DNA of 64,000 nucleotides from Hypericum androsaemum (GCA_963995505.1 OZ023189.1:18375495-18439494), one strand, 5' to 3'. Counted from the first letter of the stretch, positions 23,856 through 36,504 are shown. The notes: generated by a model from the sequence alone, not told the origin. Program-made: numbers and translations.

Positions 23856-26289
23856 CTTTGTATACACCGTTGTAAGGAAAAGTTCAATAAAAGCATTAAA
23901 AAATAGTAAAACAAACAAAAGTAAAGAAGAGACGTTAATATTGGATTGGTCATGGTCCACAATGGCCAGCTAGGATATCCCACAACGCAACGCGCTTTAT
24001 AGCTGGCTAGACAACGTGGCGCACTCGTCTCTAGAAACCCTTTACCCTCAGATGCGGAACTGTCATCGTTTTCGACCGCTGGATCTCACTCTATTGACGT
24101 GGTCAATGGAAGGGGCGATTGAAGTATACGGATCGGATAGGAAGGAATGGGGGCTAGGACTAAAGAAGGTAAGAACGCGGGAAAAAGGTGGGCGCAATCA
24201 ACGCGCCTGGGAGATCTAATCTAATCACCCGTGTCCGCACTAATATTACGTCACCAATTTTTTGGCTACCACTTCGTATTCGAAATTTGGAACACTAACA
24301 GAGCGATAATTCAAACTCTAGTAGGTAAAATTTTTGAACGATGATAAAGTTTTTTCTACAACTATATAATATTGGTATATTTTTTAATATTCGAATTCGA
24401 GACTTCATTAGAACAACTTCATTAATCAAATTAGTTGTTAATGTATAGATCAATTTGTATAAAGTTATTCTCAGATTCGATATGTGAAAGGTGCATAAAA
24501 TGTAAAGGGAAATTTTTTTATCATATTTAGTTATTTTATTCGACTTGAACTCACGTTATTCAATTTGACAACTATGAGTTTCAGAAAAGAAAAAAGTTAA
24601 AAGTTCAAACAGCCGCAGAAAGAGAGCCGAAAAGGCTAACGCTTTCGTGGGTGATTCGTTAATTTGTTTCTTCCTTTGTGAACTATCCAGGAGCCGTCGG
24701 ATTTATTTTGACCTCAATGTTGGCATATTAGTATCGGCCAGCGGTTTGGAACTTCAACAGATTGGCTGAAACATAAAGCTGGTATAATTAGCACTTGGGA
24801 ACATAATAATTAGCACCTGGAACAGTATAATTAGCATTTGGAAGATCTTATTGTCTTACCGTGGGAGAGAAGGTGGAAATTAGCTGGATAATGTAGACTT
24901 TTGGGTGTTAGGTGCATTATTGAGAGACGTGGGAAGATACATGGCGTGACATTTAAAATTATTTTTTGTGGGATATAGATATTTTAATTTATTATAATCA
25001 TAATTTGACAAATGACCGAGTTTTGATCAATTATCTTAAAATTTGAACTATTAAAAGAAGTAATTAGACGAGTGTTTGTCGATGTTGACTCATCTTCAGC
25101 CATTTATGTTGCATGACACGATCCTTTGTCAATCTGTACACAATGCCTAAAATTTATACTACATACGAGATACAGATTCAACATAATTGGAAAGAGAGAA
25201 ATTATATTTACAACACTCTTTCTTAGTATTGATTAATAATAATCATCCATGTTTAAAGAACAAGAATTAGTAATCGCGGGCATTTTTTGTTTGAACGCAC
25301 TATATAAATATGCTGTTAGAAGAAATTGACCCATATTTCCAAAACATCGTTCGTGAAGTACTAAATAAGAAAAAAATTTAAAATGAATTATACTTTGTAC
25401 TATAGAAATGGTGGAAATTTAGGAGGGGAACCTTGCCTTAGGGGAGGATTTGGGCACTCAATGCACATATCTTTATACTTGATAAATAAATAAAATTTAC
25501 TTATAAAAAAGACTAACTAAAATTTAATCGGAACATATTCGTCATTGACTCGAAGAGTTAATTTGTGATAATCACAGCGTACCAAATGAAAAATACTTAA
25601 GACAAGTCATATTTTTTAACCTATAAATAGTGAATTGCCAATATTGTATTGAAATTGTACACTGTTTCCGTAATCGGTCCAATTCTCCGACGACCATGAC
25701 TACCATATTTGAATCTAACAGAATCAATTCTAAAACCGAAGAATTATTAATTAAATAAAAATCTAATCGGATCGGACAATGACTTTTTGGGGATCCGAGA
25801 TCGTGCCTGCATGTGCTATCTAGAAATTATAATCGAGGGTCTCTAAAAAAAAAAGAAATTATAATCGAGGGCAGTTGAGTAATTTGAATAAAATAATATA
25901 ATCAATGTGACACCTCAGACTTACCTAAAAGAGGCCCCATAATCCATATATTAATTACCATAAGCGGCAATTATAATCAATAATCTCTCTCTCCTGCTTT
26001 AATTAGGAAGACCAGGCGACATAAGGCAAGAAATAATTACAATTCTTTGTTGTTTAATTAGGAAGACCAGGCAAAATAAGGCAAGGAATAATTACAGTTC
26101 GTTGTTCTTTAATTACTTTACGGGGCGAAAAATCAAACCGCGGACAAGTGTCTGGACCCGGTCGAAAAACCGGCCAAACCACGAGAAGACCCGTAGAATA
26201 GTCAGCTCTTAAGCATTTTCGGAACCACCAAACACGGTTTTTTGAAAGGTATATGTATTATTAACCACCAAATACTTAAATAAATTTAC
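23856..26289. other. Intergenic, repeat-rich, no gene
   Basis: A SINE relic lies near 24250-24450 (AACTTCATTAATCAAATTAG, ATTCGAATTCGAGACTTC). A short triplicated motif around TATAATTAGCACTTGG occurs at 24781-24845. A tandem pair is at 25998-26110. No gene is supported. A short frame at 24016-24219 shows no family features. Confidence 0.5.
25998..26110. repeat. Tandem duplication, 55-bp unit
   Basis: Two adjacent copies (25998-26052 and 26053-26110) share TTTAATTAGGAAGACCAGGC, ATAAGGCAAG and AATAATTACA with few changes, so the duplication is fairly recent. Confidence 0.8.
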
Positions 26290-27310
26290 AAAAAATAAGT
26301 GTAATTTTACTGGACTTTTGATTTTGAATATTAAGAATATAGTTACATTATTGTTATAGTCTATATTTATAATTTTTCCGCCATTATAATAATTAGAAAT
26401 TTTCCGGCTTAATAATTTTGAATATTAAGAATAGAGTTACATTAATGTTAGAGTCAATAATTTTGCTGCTTAAGTTTTGAATACTAAGAATAGAGTTACG
26501 TTCGAATCTATAGTAAAAATTAGGCGCCTTTATAATTTTAAATATTAAGAATATGGTTACGTTATTGTCTATAATTAGAATTTTGCAACCTTTATAATTC
26601 TGAATACTAATAATAAAGTTAGTTAGAGACTATAGTTAGAATTTTGCCGCCTTATTACTTTTGAATATTAAGAATACATTTTTTAGGGGTAATATTAAGA
26701 ATAAAGTTAGTTAGAACCTATAGTTAGAATTTTTAAGCCTTGTTAATTTTGAATATTAAAAATAAAGTTACGTTAGAGTCTTCAGTTACTTAGAACTTTG
26801 CAGGCTTAATAATTTTGAATCTTTTTTTAGGGGAAAAAAACAGAGTTATGTTACACTAGAGCTACACTAGAATCTATTATCTTTTTGAATCTTAATAATA
26901 GAGGTACACTAGAATCTACAGTTAGAATTTTACCGCTGTAATAATTTCGGATACTAAGAATAGAGTTATGTTATAAATCTGCAGTTACAATTTTGTCGCC
27001 CTAATAATTTTGAATAGAAGACTATTAGGTCGAGGTGGAGGGTAGTAAAATTAGGTGGGTAGTGCTCTATTCGTACTATTGTATAGTTAGAGTTTTAGGC
27101 TTGCAGCAGAAATGGTACTCTTTAGCTTCATATGGTTTTTACTGAATTGTTCATTTTACAACGTTTTATCCCCCAAAAAAATACTAAGAATAGAGTTACG
27201 TAAGAGTCGACGGTTAGAATTTGCCGCCTTATTAATGTTGAATATTAAGAATAGAGTCACGTTAGAGTCTACATGTAAAATTTTGCTGCCTTAATAATTT
27301 TATTGTTGAA
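26290..27310. repeat. Degenerate minisatellite, roughly 70-80-bp unit
   Basis: A unit of the form TTTTGAATATTAAGAATAGA, then GTTACGTTAGAGTCTATAG, then TTAGAATTTTGCCGCC and TTAATAATT recurs about a dozen times with substitutions and indels. Two unrelated short inserts (near 26825 and 27020-27175) interrupt it. It is noncoding. Confidence 0.75.
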
Positions 27311-28496
27311 GTGCAAAAATAACATGTTTGGGGCTCGGGGTCGACTAAGGTAATTATCGATGTTCTTTGACTTGGACGTCAACTTGCTTTGCTTGGGAAT
27401 GCTCAAGTCGGCTTGGGTGTCCTCAACCTCGAATCTTCTTGGGTGCCTTTTAGCCTTGAGTTAACTTGGATACCCCAGGATAAGGTAGGCTGGTTACCTC
27501 AGCTTTGAATCAGCTTGGATACTGATGCAGGCAGAAACGTATAGAACACAACGATAGTGACTTGTTCCGTAAACTCGCAAGAGAATAATCGAAAAGATAA
27601 GACAAGTAGGAAAACTCTAAATTTTATAATCAATTCAACTGTCTAAAACAATAGACAATAGATCATATTTATAAAGAAACAAAACAAACCTAATTCTTGC
27701 GGCTACCTAATTCTGCCTGGAAGAGGGCCAAAATAAGGTTTCAAGTTTGTCCTAGTTTCCTCATTGGGGCCGTCAGACATTGGTAAATTGCCCATATATT
27801 TTGACACGATCCTTGGATTGAGGTGATTGTTGCGGCTATGCAAAGCTAAGTGATATGCCTATAACTTTGTAGTTTCATAGTGAATAAAGGGTATTCTAGT
27901 AATTTCATGTGACAGTTTAACTTGAGTTGAGTTAAAAATTGGTCTTGAGAACTAATGAGTTCGATTTCTCAAAACTCAGGGACTAATTTGCTAAGGACTG
28001 AACTTACTATTACATTATATCAAAACTCAGAGACTTATGAGTATTTACCCCTTACTTTTTTCCTTTTTGCGGTTCGTAAGATCGTCCTTCGGACAACCAC
28101 TCGAGACCATCTCGAGTTTATTTTTTAAAAGTTTTCCGCACAACATTTATGCAATTCAAATTTCTATTAATATATTTAATAGAGAGAGACAAACATATAT
28201 ATTTAAAACAACCAAATATGACAGCTGATTTGAACAAGACATTTGAAAAGTGTACTAAATTTTATTGAACTTCCTTTTGTGCAATGTTACCAATTAACCA
28301 ATAGAAAAGGAAATATGTTGTCACTTTCAAATTAATAACCAATAGCAAAATTACACATCAGAAAGTGTACGAACAACACATAATTACAAAAAATAAATAA
28401 ACAAAAAAAACGCATCACCTCCATACATAGTATAAAGATCCTCGGACAAAACGTTACAGTACCCTGGGAAATAAAGAGTGAAAAAGGGTAAATTTA
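27311..28496. other. Intergenic; part resembles retroelement debris
   Basis: The stretch 27330-27530 repeats words such as CTTGGGTGCC, CTTGGATAC and CTTGGACG. It looks like a decayed repeat, but I cannot name it. The remainder is AT-rich spacer leading to the GATA gene promoter. Confidence 0.35.
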
Positions 28497-28536
28497 AGAG
28501 AGAGAGAGAGAGAGAGAGAAGGAGAGAGATATAAAG
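28497..28536 (+). promoter_or_regulatory. GA microsatellite and TATA-like box upstream of GATA gene
   Basis: An AG dinucleotide run (28497-28519) is followed by TATAAAG at 28530-28536, 226 bases before the ATG. GA tracts near plant promoters commonly bind BPC/GAGA factors. The start site itself is not determined. Confidence 0.4.
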
Positions 28537-28761
28537 ATAAGCCATTAAATCCGCACCAGTTTCGCCCACGAACAAGCCTTTTCCCGTTTCGTTCCTCTCC
28601 TCCCAACCAACTCTCTCGGCCGATTCCCTTTCCGTCTAAGCTACCCGGTATCTATTACTTAGCCTCTAATCTATCTGCTTATTTACGTTCGTAATCGTGT
28701 TCGGTTCGAAACTAGATTAGTCGTTCTATTCATTTCTCGTCTTAAACGGTTACTTAATAGG

Positions 28762-30076
28762 ATGGAGGACCAGTACTGCATCATGTCCAAGGCCCTCAAG
28801 CGAGGCGGTCTTCGCTGGGAGCTGTACGACGACGTGCTGGAGGAGCTGGTACCGCCGAGCCAGCACGTCCGCCTCGAAGACCTTATTCCGAAGGCCGGCG
28901 TTCCGAGCGCCGGCGAGGATTTTCTCGCCGTCGACTGCTTCCTCGATTTTCCCGCCGGCGGGGAGGAGGAAGAGGAGAAGGACTCGGTTTCGGAGTCCTC
29001 TATGGAAGATAACGCCTCCAATGTCTCCGCCGCCTGCTCCTTCCTCTCCTCGGAACTCGCCGTCCCGGTAATTATGCCTTTTCGTGGAGGGTTTTATTTA
29101 ATTAATTTATTGACGATTTGGACCTCAATTTAAGAGAGAATTTCGGATTATTATTTTCTTTAAATTTTAAGCTCGTCGAAATAAATGGAAACTTAAAAAA
29201 TCACGCTTCCGAGTTCCGAGTCTGAACGCGTGGATAATATCGCCAAGTGCTATTTTTTTTGTCTTAATATTGGAATCTCCGATTTCAAAGTTAAAGAAAT
29301 AAATAAATTCATGTTATTCAGTGTCTTTAGTTAACTTACAGGGTAAGATTAAATCTAAAATCAATTTATTTTTGGTTTTAATTTCACAGGAAGATGATAT
29401 AGCGGGGCTAGAATGGGTGTCTCACTTCGTGGACGATTCCTCTTGTGATCTCTCCCTCTTGGTGCCTTCGAGTATGGAGGTGACCAAGGGTCGGGTGAAC
29501 CGGTTCGACCCGGGACACGTGTCGTTGTCTTTGGAGGGAGCTAGGGGCACCAGTATCCTCTTCCCCTGTCAGGTTCCGGCCAAGGTTAGAACCAAGCGTC
29601 CGAGGCCGACCAGAGTTAGCCGGACTTGGTCATCGGGGCGGCCGGTACCGGAGTCGTCGCCTTTATCTCCAGCAGCCTCTTCGTCGGTTTCACCGCCCTG
29701 TCATGGGGGTCTGGTTCAACCGGTGGAGTCGGGTATTGGCTCGAATGATCCGGTTCAGAAGAAAGCCAAGAAGGGTCATCCTGGTCAAACCAATGTTGGG
29801 GAGACCGGTTTGGCCCAGTTCCAGAGAAGGTGTACCCATTGCCAGGTGCAGAAGACCCCTCAGTGGCGGGCCGGCCCGCTCGGTCCGAAGACTCTCTGCA
29901 ATGCTTGCGGGGTTCGGTACAAGTCCGGCCGGCTGTTCCCGGAGTACAGACCGGCAGGCAGCCCGACTTTCTCGAGCGAGGTCCACTCGAACAGTCACCG
30001 GAAGGTGTTGGAGATGAGGAGGCAAAACGAGGCGGGTGAACCAGCCAAGTTTAGCCAGATGATTCAGAGTTTTTGA
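28762..30076 (+). CDS. GATA-type zinc finger transcription factor, 2 exons
   Basis: A nuclear DNA-binding factor expected to recognise WGATAR sites. Exons 28762-29067 and 29390-30076 give 330 residues. The GATA finger is Cys250-X2-Cys253-X18-Cys272-X2-Cys275, with [19 protein letters not shown] between and the basic tail [14 protein letters not shown] after it; the 18-residue loop is the normal plant form. The N-terminal half is acidic, with [11 protein letters not shown] and a Glu run, then [16 protein letters not shown]. Both patterns are shared with subfamily I members of the GATA5/6/7 kind. A basic [14 protein letters not shown] stretch before the finger ([16 protein letters not shown]) is a likely nuclear signal. 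The intron lies before the EDDIAGLEW motif, as in relatives. Confidence 0.93.
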
Positions 30077-31522
30077 AGAACTAGGTCGTAATGCTTGACC
30101 GTAGGTTTAGGGTCGGATATGAACCGGGTTTAGTTACCCGTAGGTTAATTAGACTTTTTTAGTTTATTATGGTCTTTAAAGTATTTTGTTGTAGGTATTA
30201 GTCGGGTCCTAGACTCGTAGTCGGCATAGACTCAGTTTGCACTAGTCAGCTTATTAATTTTATAGGTCCTAATCAGAAACAGTCGGGAATTCAATTGATA
30301 ATAGTTGTTCGGACAGTTGTTTCTCTCTCTCCCCCCTCTTGTGTGATTGATTGTTTGATTTATTTTGGCTAATTCTTTTTGGATGCCCTATAGTTTATCG
30401 TTTAACAAATCAACACGTCGGCGTAAGCAACGGGACATTGTTCTTGACAATCGAAAGGATAGCTTATTAATATGTTATTAAAACAAAATAAATGACTATT
30501 TGGTTTGTTGCTGCTCCTGATCTTTGAATTGTTCAAAGAAGTTCGACGTTTTAAATTATTATAATTCCAAGAAAGCGACATCCTTGCTAGGAAAAAGCTG
30601 ATTAACAAATACGACGTAATATGCACAGGTGAGAAATTGTTTTAATTTTTATTCAGTACAAAATTTTTAAAATATGTATAATTCAATTCGACTCAAACCT
30701 AAATTAGAGAATATAATAATACGAAGATTACCGCTCAATTTGGGATATAAATAATCATCGTGTAAGATACATAATTCAATTTCTCTGAATTTTAGTGGTT
30801 GAGATAAGAAAAAACATGGGCGATGTTAGGAACCACATGTCACGTGGGGGCGGCCTGCTGGCCAATACGATGCATAATGGCTGCTGGTTGATAATAATAA
30901 CACTTATGTCGCAATAGAAATCCAAAGTGGGGTGGCCCACTCCGTTGCCCACCAGGCACCAAGTGGCAAAGTGCCATGACCAACACAACAAGCAAGATCA
31001 AGTCAATAGTCAACGCCACCAATTGCCAAGGACATTACCCAGATTGTGAAGTTTAATCATGGAAAATTTTAATTGATTCCATAGTGGGAGGAGTCGGGTC
31101 TTTTTACACCGAACGCTGTTGGGCCACGGTATGGCTGCGTAACCGACCTTGAATTGGGCCACCAATACTTAAAACCCGAATACTTAGATCAACTGACGAA
31201 TACTCAAAACACCTTGCGAGCTTTCGAAGTCTGGGCGATCACAACTTTTGAGCCTCAACACAACTGGGTTTTCTCTCTAAAAAATAACTTCATGGTAAGA
31301 CATTTTAGTTTTCAAGAATACAACAATGTTGTCCATGAGCACATATTCTGCTCACTGCACGAAGATGGCAAATTGTAGAAAACAACGGGATTAATAATGG
31401 GAGTTCTAATCAATCCAGCTACTGTCTAATGACTGTTGTCAGACTTACAGTTGCTTGAAAAGAATTGAGATCTTGCGCTTCTCAAATAAAGTTTTGCATA
31501 GATTGTCGAAGAAGACGCAATG
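30077..31522. other. Intergenic between two convergent genes
   Basis: The 3' UTR of the GATA gene and of the gene on the minus strand should lie here. No gene or clear transposon is seen. Confidence 0.5.
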
Positions 31523-33979
31523 CTACATCAAGATGCGGACGATTGCAAGGCCGACTGCCGATATGGATACAAGAGTACCTATGCAGTACTTAATCACGTC
31601 ATATTTTGATGCTTCTAGATGGGCTCTCAATGCATGAATTTCCTGCGGAAACATGTAAATTTAATGAGACGAAGCACCTAAGTATTCATAATAAACAATG
31701 AAAAATGTTCTTTACAACCCACCCGATCAAGCTTGTTCGTCAGATTGGTGGTCTCTGCATTCTGATTAGCAAGTTCATCTTTTATGCGACTATAGCCAGA
31801 AAAAGAAAGGAAAATGAGAATGAACTAAAACAGAGGGGGTTAAATCCATATTAGTAATAAAAAATGCCACTATAATGCTTTCTCTTTTACCCTTTTTCAA
31901 GATTTAGATCCAAACGCTGCCCAGAAGTAAGCTTCTCGATTTCATGCCTGTTCCACAGAGCAAAGTTTAGAATGTTAAGCTGTAAATGTAAATCAAGGGT
32001 TCAAACCATTGAAAATCAATTACCTTAATTCGCTGCGCAATTTCTCCAAGTCACCTTCCAATTTCTCGGTCTCACGTTGTAACTTAGAAGAATGGAGCTC
32101 CTGCAGGCAAAAGAATCATTGAGGTTGAGAAACAAAACATCAATTTGTGAAGTACCTCCCTGCAAATCAACCGCCGCAGTAAGAAGCCTCTGAAGAAGCA
32201 TGTATAAAAGCGCAAACAAGAAAGGAATACTCATACGACACTGATCTGTCCTTGCATCCTTATCAACACCAATATATCCATCTTTCCTGGTTTCGATCAG
32301 GAAATAAAATTTTGAAAGTGTAAGACAGAAAAAGCTTTGGAATATCATGGATTAGACCACGGAAGACACAAATTAGGATGAAATACTATGTAGATCACAT
32401 CAACCAAAAAAAAACAACACGATCTTCTTGCATGTTAGCCTTATACAGAATTTACCCTTTGCCATTGAAAGTTCTCAAACTGCTCTTATGCTCAGATTTA
32501 AGTCCAAGCCTGTTTGACAGTCATTCTGTCTACGTTTCCATGTTGTAATCCATTAAACATCAGCAAGAAAACAACATTTATCATAGCCTTAAACGAGGAA
32601 ACAGAGGAAGAGTTCTAGATACGCATAGATAAGCACCAACACTACCATGGACTGGAGAGACGAGCCACTTTACACGTAAACGTATTGACAAACGTTTTCC
32701 AGCTTGTTCCGAATTCCCATGCAGACACACTAGGACTAAAATGAACAACATTGTGCCTCCATGGTCACCATTCTCATCCAATCAAGCATTGAATTAGCAA
32801 GCCGACACATCAAGAACCTCATTTAATCACAAGAAAAATTGGACAAGAACAGTAACCCTTGCTCAGCCATAACAACCGCATAAGCATAATGCACATGCTT
32901 CTCATACAAACTCCCATTGCAAAACGGGCCTGAGTGATGGAAAAACAGCTAACACACCCACATTCTAAAGATGACCCTGAAAGCTAGACCTGAATGAGCA
33001 AGAGACAACCTAGGATAACACACCTGGGAACTTTGTACTTCGGATTTGAACTTGGTAGTTTCTGCATTCTGATTAGCAAATTCATCTCTTATGCGACTAA
33101 ATCCAGAAAAAAGAAAGGAAACTATGAATGAAGTGAAACAGAGGGTACAATCCATTTTTGTAATCCAAAATGACACTATAAAGCATTCTCTTTACCTTCT
33201 TTCAAGATTTAAATCCAAACGCAGCCCAGCAGTAACCTTGTCGATTTCATGCCTGATTCAGAAAACGAAGTTCAAAACACCAATTGTAAACATATCACAA
33301 GGGTTCTAACCATTGGGCAACCACATACCTTAATTCACTACGTATTTTCTCTATGTCACCTCTCAATTTCTCTGTCTCGCGTTGCAACATAGAAAAATGG
33401 AACTCCTGCAGACAAAAGAAAAGAACCGTTTGCTCAGCCGTAACAAGCACACGATCCCTCATACAAACCGAAGCGAACTATGGAACAAACAGCTAACGCA
33501 CACATTCTAAACACGAACACGAAAGCTAGACCTAACAAAAAAGTTAACCAAAAGAAATGAGACAGCCTGACCTTCTGCATTTCGGATTGGCTGACGAAGG
33601 AATGGGACACGTTCTCCAAGCTGTCGTTCAACACTTCGGTTATGGCCGCGGTTATCGCCTCCGCCTGCTTCGACGGCACTCCTTGCGCCTCTAATCCTCT
33701 CACCTTTTAATTGAAAGTACACATTTTCCAATAAACCAACCAACCAACTAAACACACATTAAACAAACAATCAAACAGGGGATTAATTACCAGGGCGAGA
33801 GTATCGACGAGGAAGGCGCGCTTGCCGTTGGATTTTACCAGCTGGGAAACCATCCTTGCCAGCTCCAAATTCCCCGCGCTTTTCCTACCGGAGACCAGCA
33901 GAGAAGACGACGACGGAGATGAAGTGGAACACGCGCTTATCGATCGAGACTTGGCCACCACGCGCCTGCACAGAGCCAT
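31523..33979 (-). CDS. FMP32-like mitochondrial coiled-coil protein (DUF1640), duplicated exons
   Basis: This belongs to the DUF1640/CCDC90 family of inner-membrane proteins related to mitochondrial calcium uniporter regulator 1 and yeast Fmp32. Exons (minus): 33979-33791, 33703-33572, 33405-33329, 33252-33196, 33096-33024, 32100-32024, 31947-31891, 31789-31723, 31642-31523. They are in frame and give 282 residues. The N-terminus is Ser/Arg-rich like a mitochondrial presequence. Residues 64-107 carry VRGLEAQGVPSKQAEAI, the family hallmark. A long coiled coil follows, and a C-terminal membrane segment (IKYCIGTLVSISAVGLAIV) ends the protein. Exons 3-5 (69 residues) and 6-8 (67 residues) are repeats of each other, so this is longer than the roughly 230 residues I recall for Arabidopsis relatives. 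Confidence 0.88.
31723..33560 (-). repeat. Intragenic duplication of a three-exon block
   Basis: Block 1 (33405-33024) and block 2 (32100-31723) each have exons of 77, 57 and about 70 nt in the same phases. They encode LQRETEKL.GD.EK.RSELR, HEI.K.T.G.RLDLNLE and RI.DE.ANQNAETT. Intron sequence is duplicated too: CTCATACAAAC, AACAGCTAAC, ACATTCTAAA and GAAAGCTAGACCT occur both at 33460-33535 and at 32908-32993. The unit is about 1.3 kb. Confidence 0.85.
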
Positions 33980-35245
33980 CGCCTCTATCTACTTCGGATC
34001 CGGAAGAAGACGTTAGGGCTAGATTCGGGGAAGCCGAGGATAGGGGGAATTCGGATTTTTCCCCTTTTTTTTCTTTTTAATAAATTAACTGCTTGATTTT
34101 TTAACTTGCTTGGCCCGCCCGCAAACGAAACCGTAAACCCCAGGCCAGGTGGGTTACTACTTTTTTGGTGAAATCGTTTGCTTTCTTCTTGCCAAACCGA
34201 AAGAGGGAAAAAGAGAGAGGGGGACGACGTCGTTTCTCAACTAAAAACATACTTAACCGACCCCGGTTAGTTTCTCAGTACTGTTGGGCCACAGATCCTA
34301 AGCTGGAAAGCCCACTATACACTATTTTTTAATTTCGAATCTTAGACGGTCATGTGATTCGATCTTTCTACCTCATGTTTAAGGACTGACACCGTATCCA
34401 TCAGACCATACATGAGTTAGTAGCATACTATATACTATAATTCCAAAATGGTTGTAGACTATTAGCATTCGTATTAAAGCATGCCTTAAGAGAATAACCG
34501 ACGAGGGAGAGACCGTTCTAGCTTTATATTCAAATATTCACTTGACGATTAATTTAATTAAAGTCGGATAGTATGACACCACATTGGTGCATTTTCTCAT
34601 GGCTCGATCGAGCTCGAAACCTTGGTGGCCCTCCTCACTCAATTAGTTGATGAACCAATGAGTTCTTTAATTGTGGACTTCCATATCCAGCTCTATTTTT
34701 TCTGGGTACTAAAATGTTCTTCTAATTATAAATCTGCTCAAGAAAAATTCGCCCAATTCGGAATAGCCGTCACCCTCATATGTCAAAATATGAAACAAGA
34801 ACATAGTTGTCGTCTTCAAGAAGACAGAAGTACACTAAAAGACAAAAGCAACCATCAAGCTGCCAGAAAAGTAGACGCACGTCTTTCCTCCTCTTCCCTT
34901 CAACGTGAGAAATCCCAGGAAACATGACTTCCGATGTTACTCAACCAAGTTACAACCAGCAAAACCAACAGATCTTTCAAAAATTAGAACAGGGTACAAT
35001 GTTTATTGGCAACATCACAGGAGAAAGACATGCACAAACAATCAGGCCCTTCAACTCGGACCTGAAGTAGCCAGCGTCGGGTGACAAAACTAACACACAG
35101 CCTAACAATGGTTTCATCATGTCCATACACACGATTCATAATGAAAAGAATGATAAAAGGCAAGCGAATTCATTCCAAGACAGCTCTAGAAAGTATCCTG
35201 TCTCAACTCAGACGTACAAGGCCAGGAGTAGAATAAAAACTCTCA
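33980..35245. other. Intergenic upstream of FMP32-like gene
   Basis: The first 100 bases are the likely 5' UTR of the minus-strand gene. At 34320-34440 the minus strand shows GGTCTGATGGATACGG and, further on, AGATCGAATCAC. This order resembles tRNA boxes A and B and suggests another SINE relic. From about 34900 the 3' UTR of the zinc-knuckle gene is expected. Confidence 0.35.
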
Positions 35246-36504
35246 TCAATAATACCTCCGAGGATAGCGATCCATCATTCTTCCAGAAGGGCACTCGACC
35301 GCGCGGTGTCCACGGCCTCCACAGTTGTGACATATCATCAAGGGGCCCATGCAGTCCCTGCTCATATGTCCATACTGGTGGCAGTTCCTGCATACAATAT
35401 CCTGATAGCTACTACTACGAAAACCACCAGCGCCACGATCTCCGAGGACATTGGACTTGGGGCACTGTCTAGCCACGTGACCAGCCACATTGCACAGGTT
35501 GCAAATGGGATCGTTGGGGCAGTCGCGGGCTAGGTGACCAGTCTTCCTGCAGTTGTTGCATGCTTTGTCGTTGGTGCAATCAACAGCTATGTGACCCTGC
35601 TTGTAGCAGTTATTGCACAACCTTAGGTCCCCAGGTGGTAGCTGAGGAGCTGTGCAGTCTCTAGCACGATGTCCAGCCTTGCCACACGTGTGGCAGATGC
35701 CCTCGTTGGGGCAGTCGCTGGCCATGTGCCCAGGTTCCCTACAGTTCCAGCACAATGATTTTGTGGTGCATTCCGAAGCAATATGGCTGCAAATCAATGC
35801 AAGAAAACAACATGAAATCACAAAATTATCAAAACAAAATTCAAAAGAAAGAAATTCAGAAATTTAAGAAAGGACTCATTTTGCTGATAACATAAAGCAT
35901 GCCTAAAGTCTGACACTTACCCTGGAAGTCCGCAATTGTGACATATTGCAACATTGGGGCAATCACGAGCAAAGTGACCAGGTCGTTTGCAGTTCTTGCA
36001 CAGATTGTTTTGGCTGTGAACAAAATAGATTGGGGGAATGCCATGTCAGGCAAAACAGAATGGATCAGAAGATAAAACAATATGAAGCAAGTCGAAACAA
36101 GTTAGCATGAACTGCAACAGTAGCAATCGAATGGGTAGAAACTCTAAACATTGCAGACAGTCGGCGAGGAGAATTAAAGCACAAGACTTTCAACTTGAAA
36201 ATGCAAAACATGGATAAACCCTGAGGATTCCAATGTTTTACACAGTATAGAAGGAAATATGATCAGCAAAATAAAACACTTTGAGCATCTCACATCCTAA
36301 TGCTCCAAAACTGCTCTCTCCAGCAGCCAGTAACCAGATACATAGGGAAAACACTACAAAATCAAACAGAAACCTGAAACCCCGATGTGAATCCCTTCTA
36401 TAAGGTGCACCACGATAGGAAAATCGGTCAGACCGGATCTTACGATCCCCAGGGCTCCTACTCCGGCTCCTGCTCCTGATTGGGCTTCTGCTGCCAGAAC
36501 TCAT
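35246..36504 (-). CDS. CCHC zinc-knuckle nucleic acid-binding protein (CNBP/GIS2-like), 3 exons
   Basis: A likely RNA or single-stranded DNA-binding protein of the CNBP/GIS2 type. Coding exons 36504-36374, 36013-35921 and 35786-35246 give 254 residues. The start is the ATG at 36504; the longer open frame begins at a TTG. The N-terminus is an Arg/Ser repeat (SRSPIRSRSRSRSPGDRK), as in splicing-related proteins. Nine CX2CX4HX4C knuckles follow, beginning CKNCKRPGHFARDC and ending CHNCGGRGHRAVEC. All nine keep the CCHC ligands. The C-terminus is SGRMMDRYPRRYY. A 5' UTR exon probably lies above 37350, with a donor at 37349/37348 (GTGCGT on the minus strand), making the 5' UTR intron about 0.8 kb. 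The gene looks intact; RNA targets are not predictable from sequence. Confidence 0.93.

Noticed and set aside
28497..28519. AG run as evidence of a transposon end
   Set aside because: Simple dinucleotide microsatellite in a promoter or leader; the similar AG run at 12483 was treated the same way.
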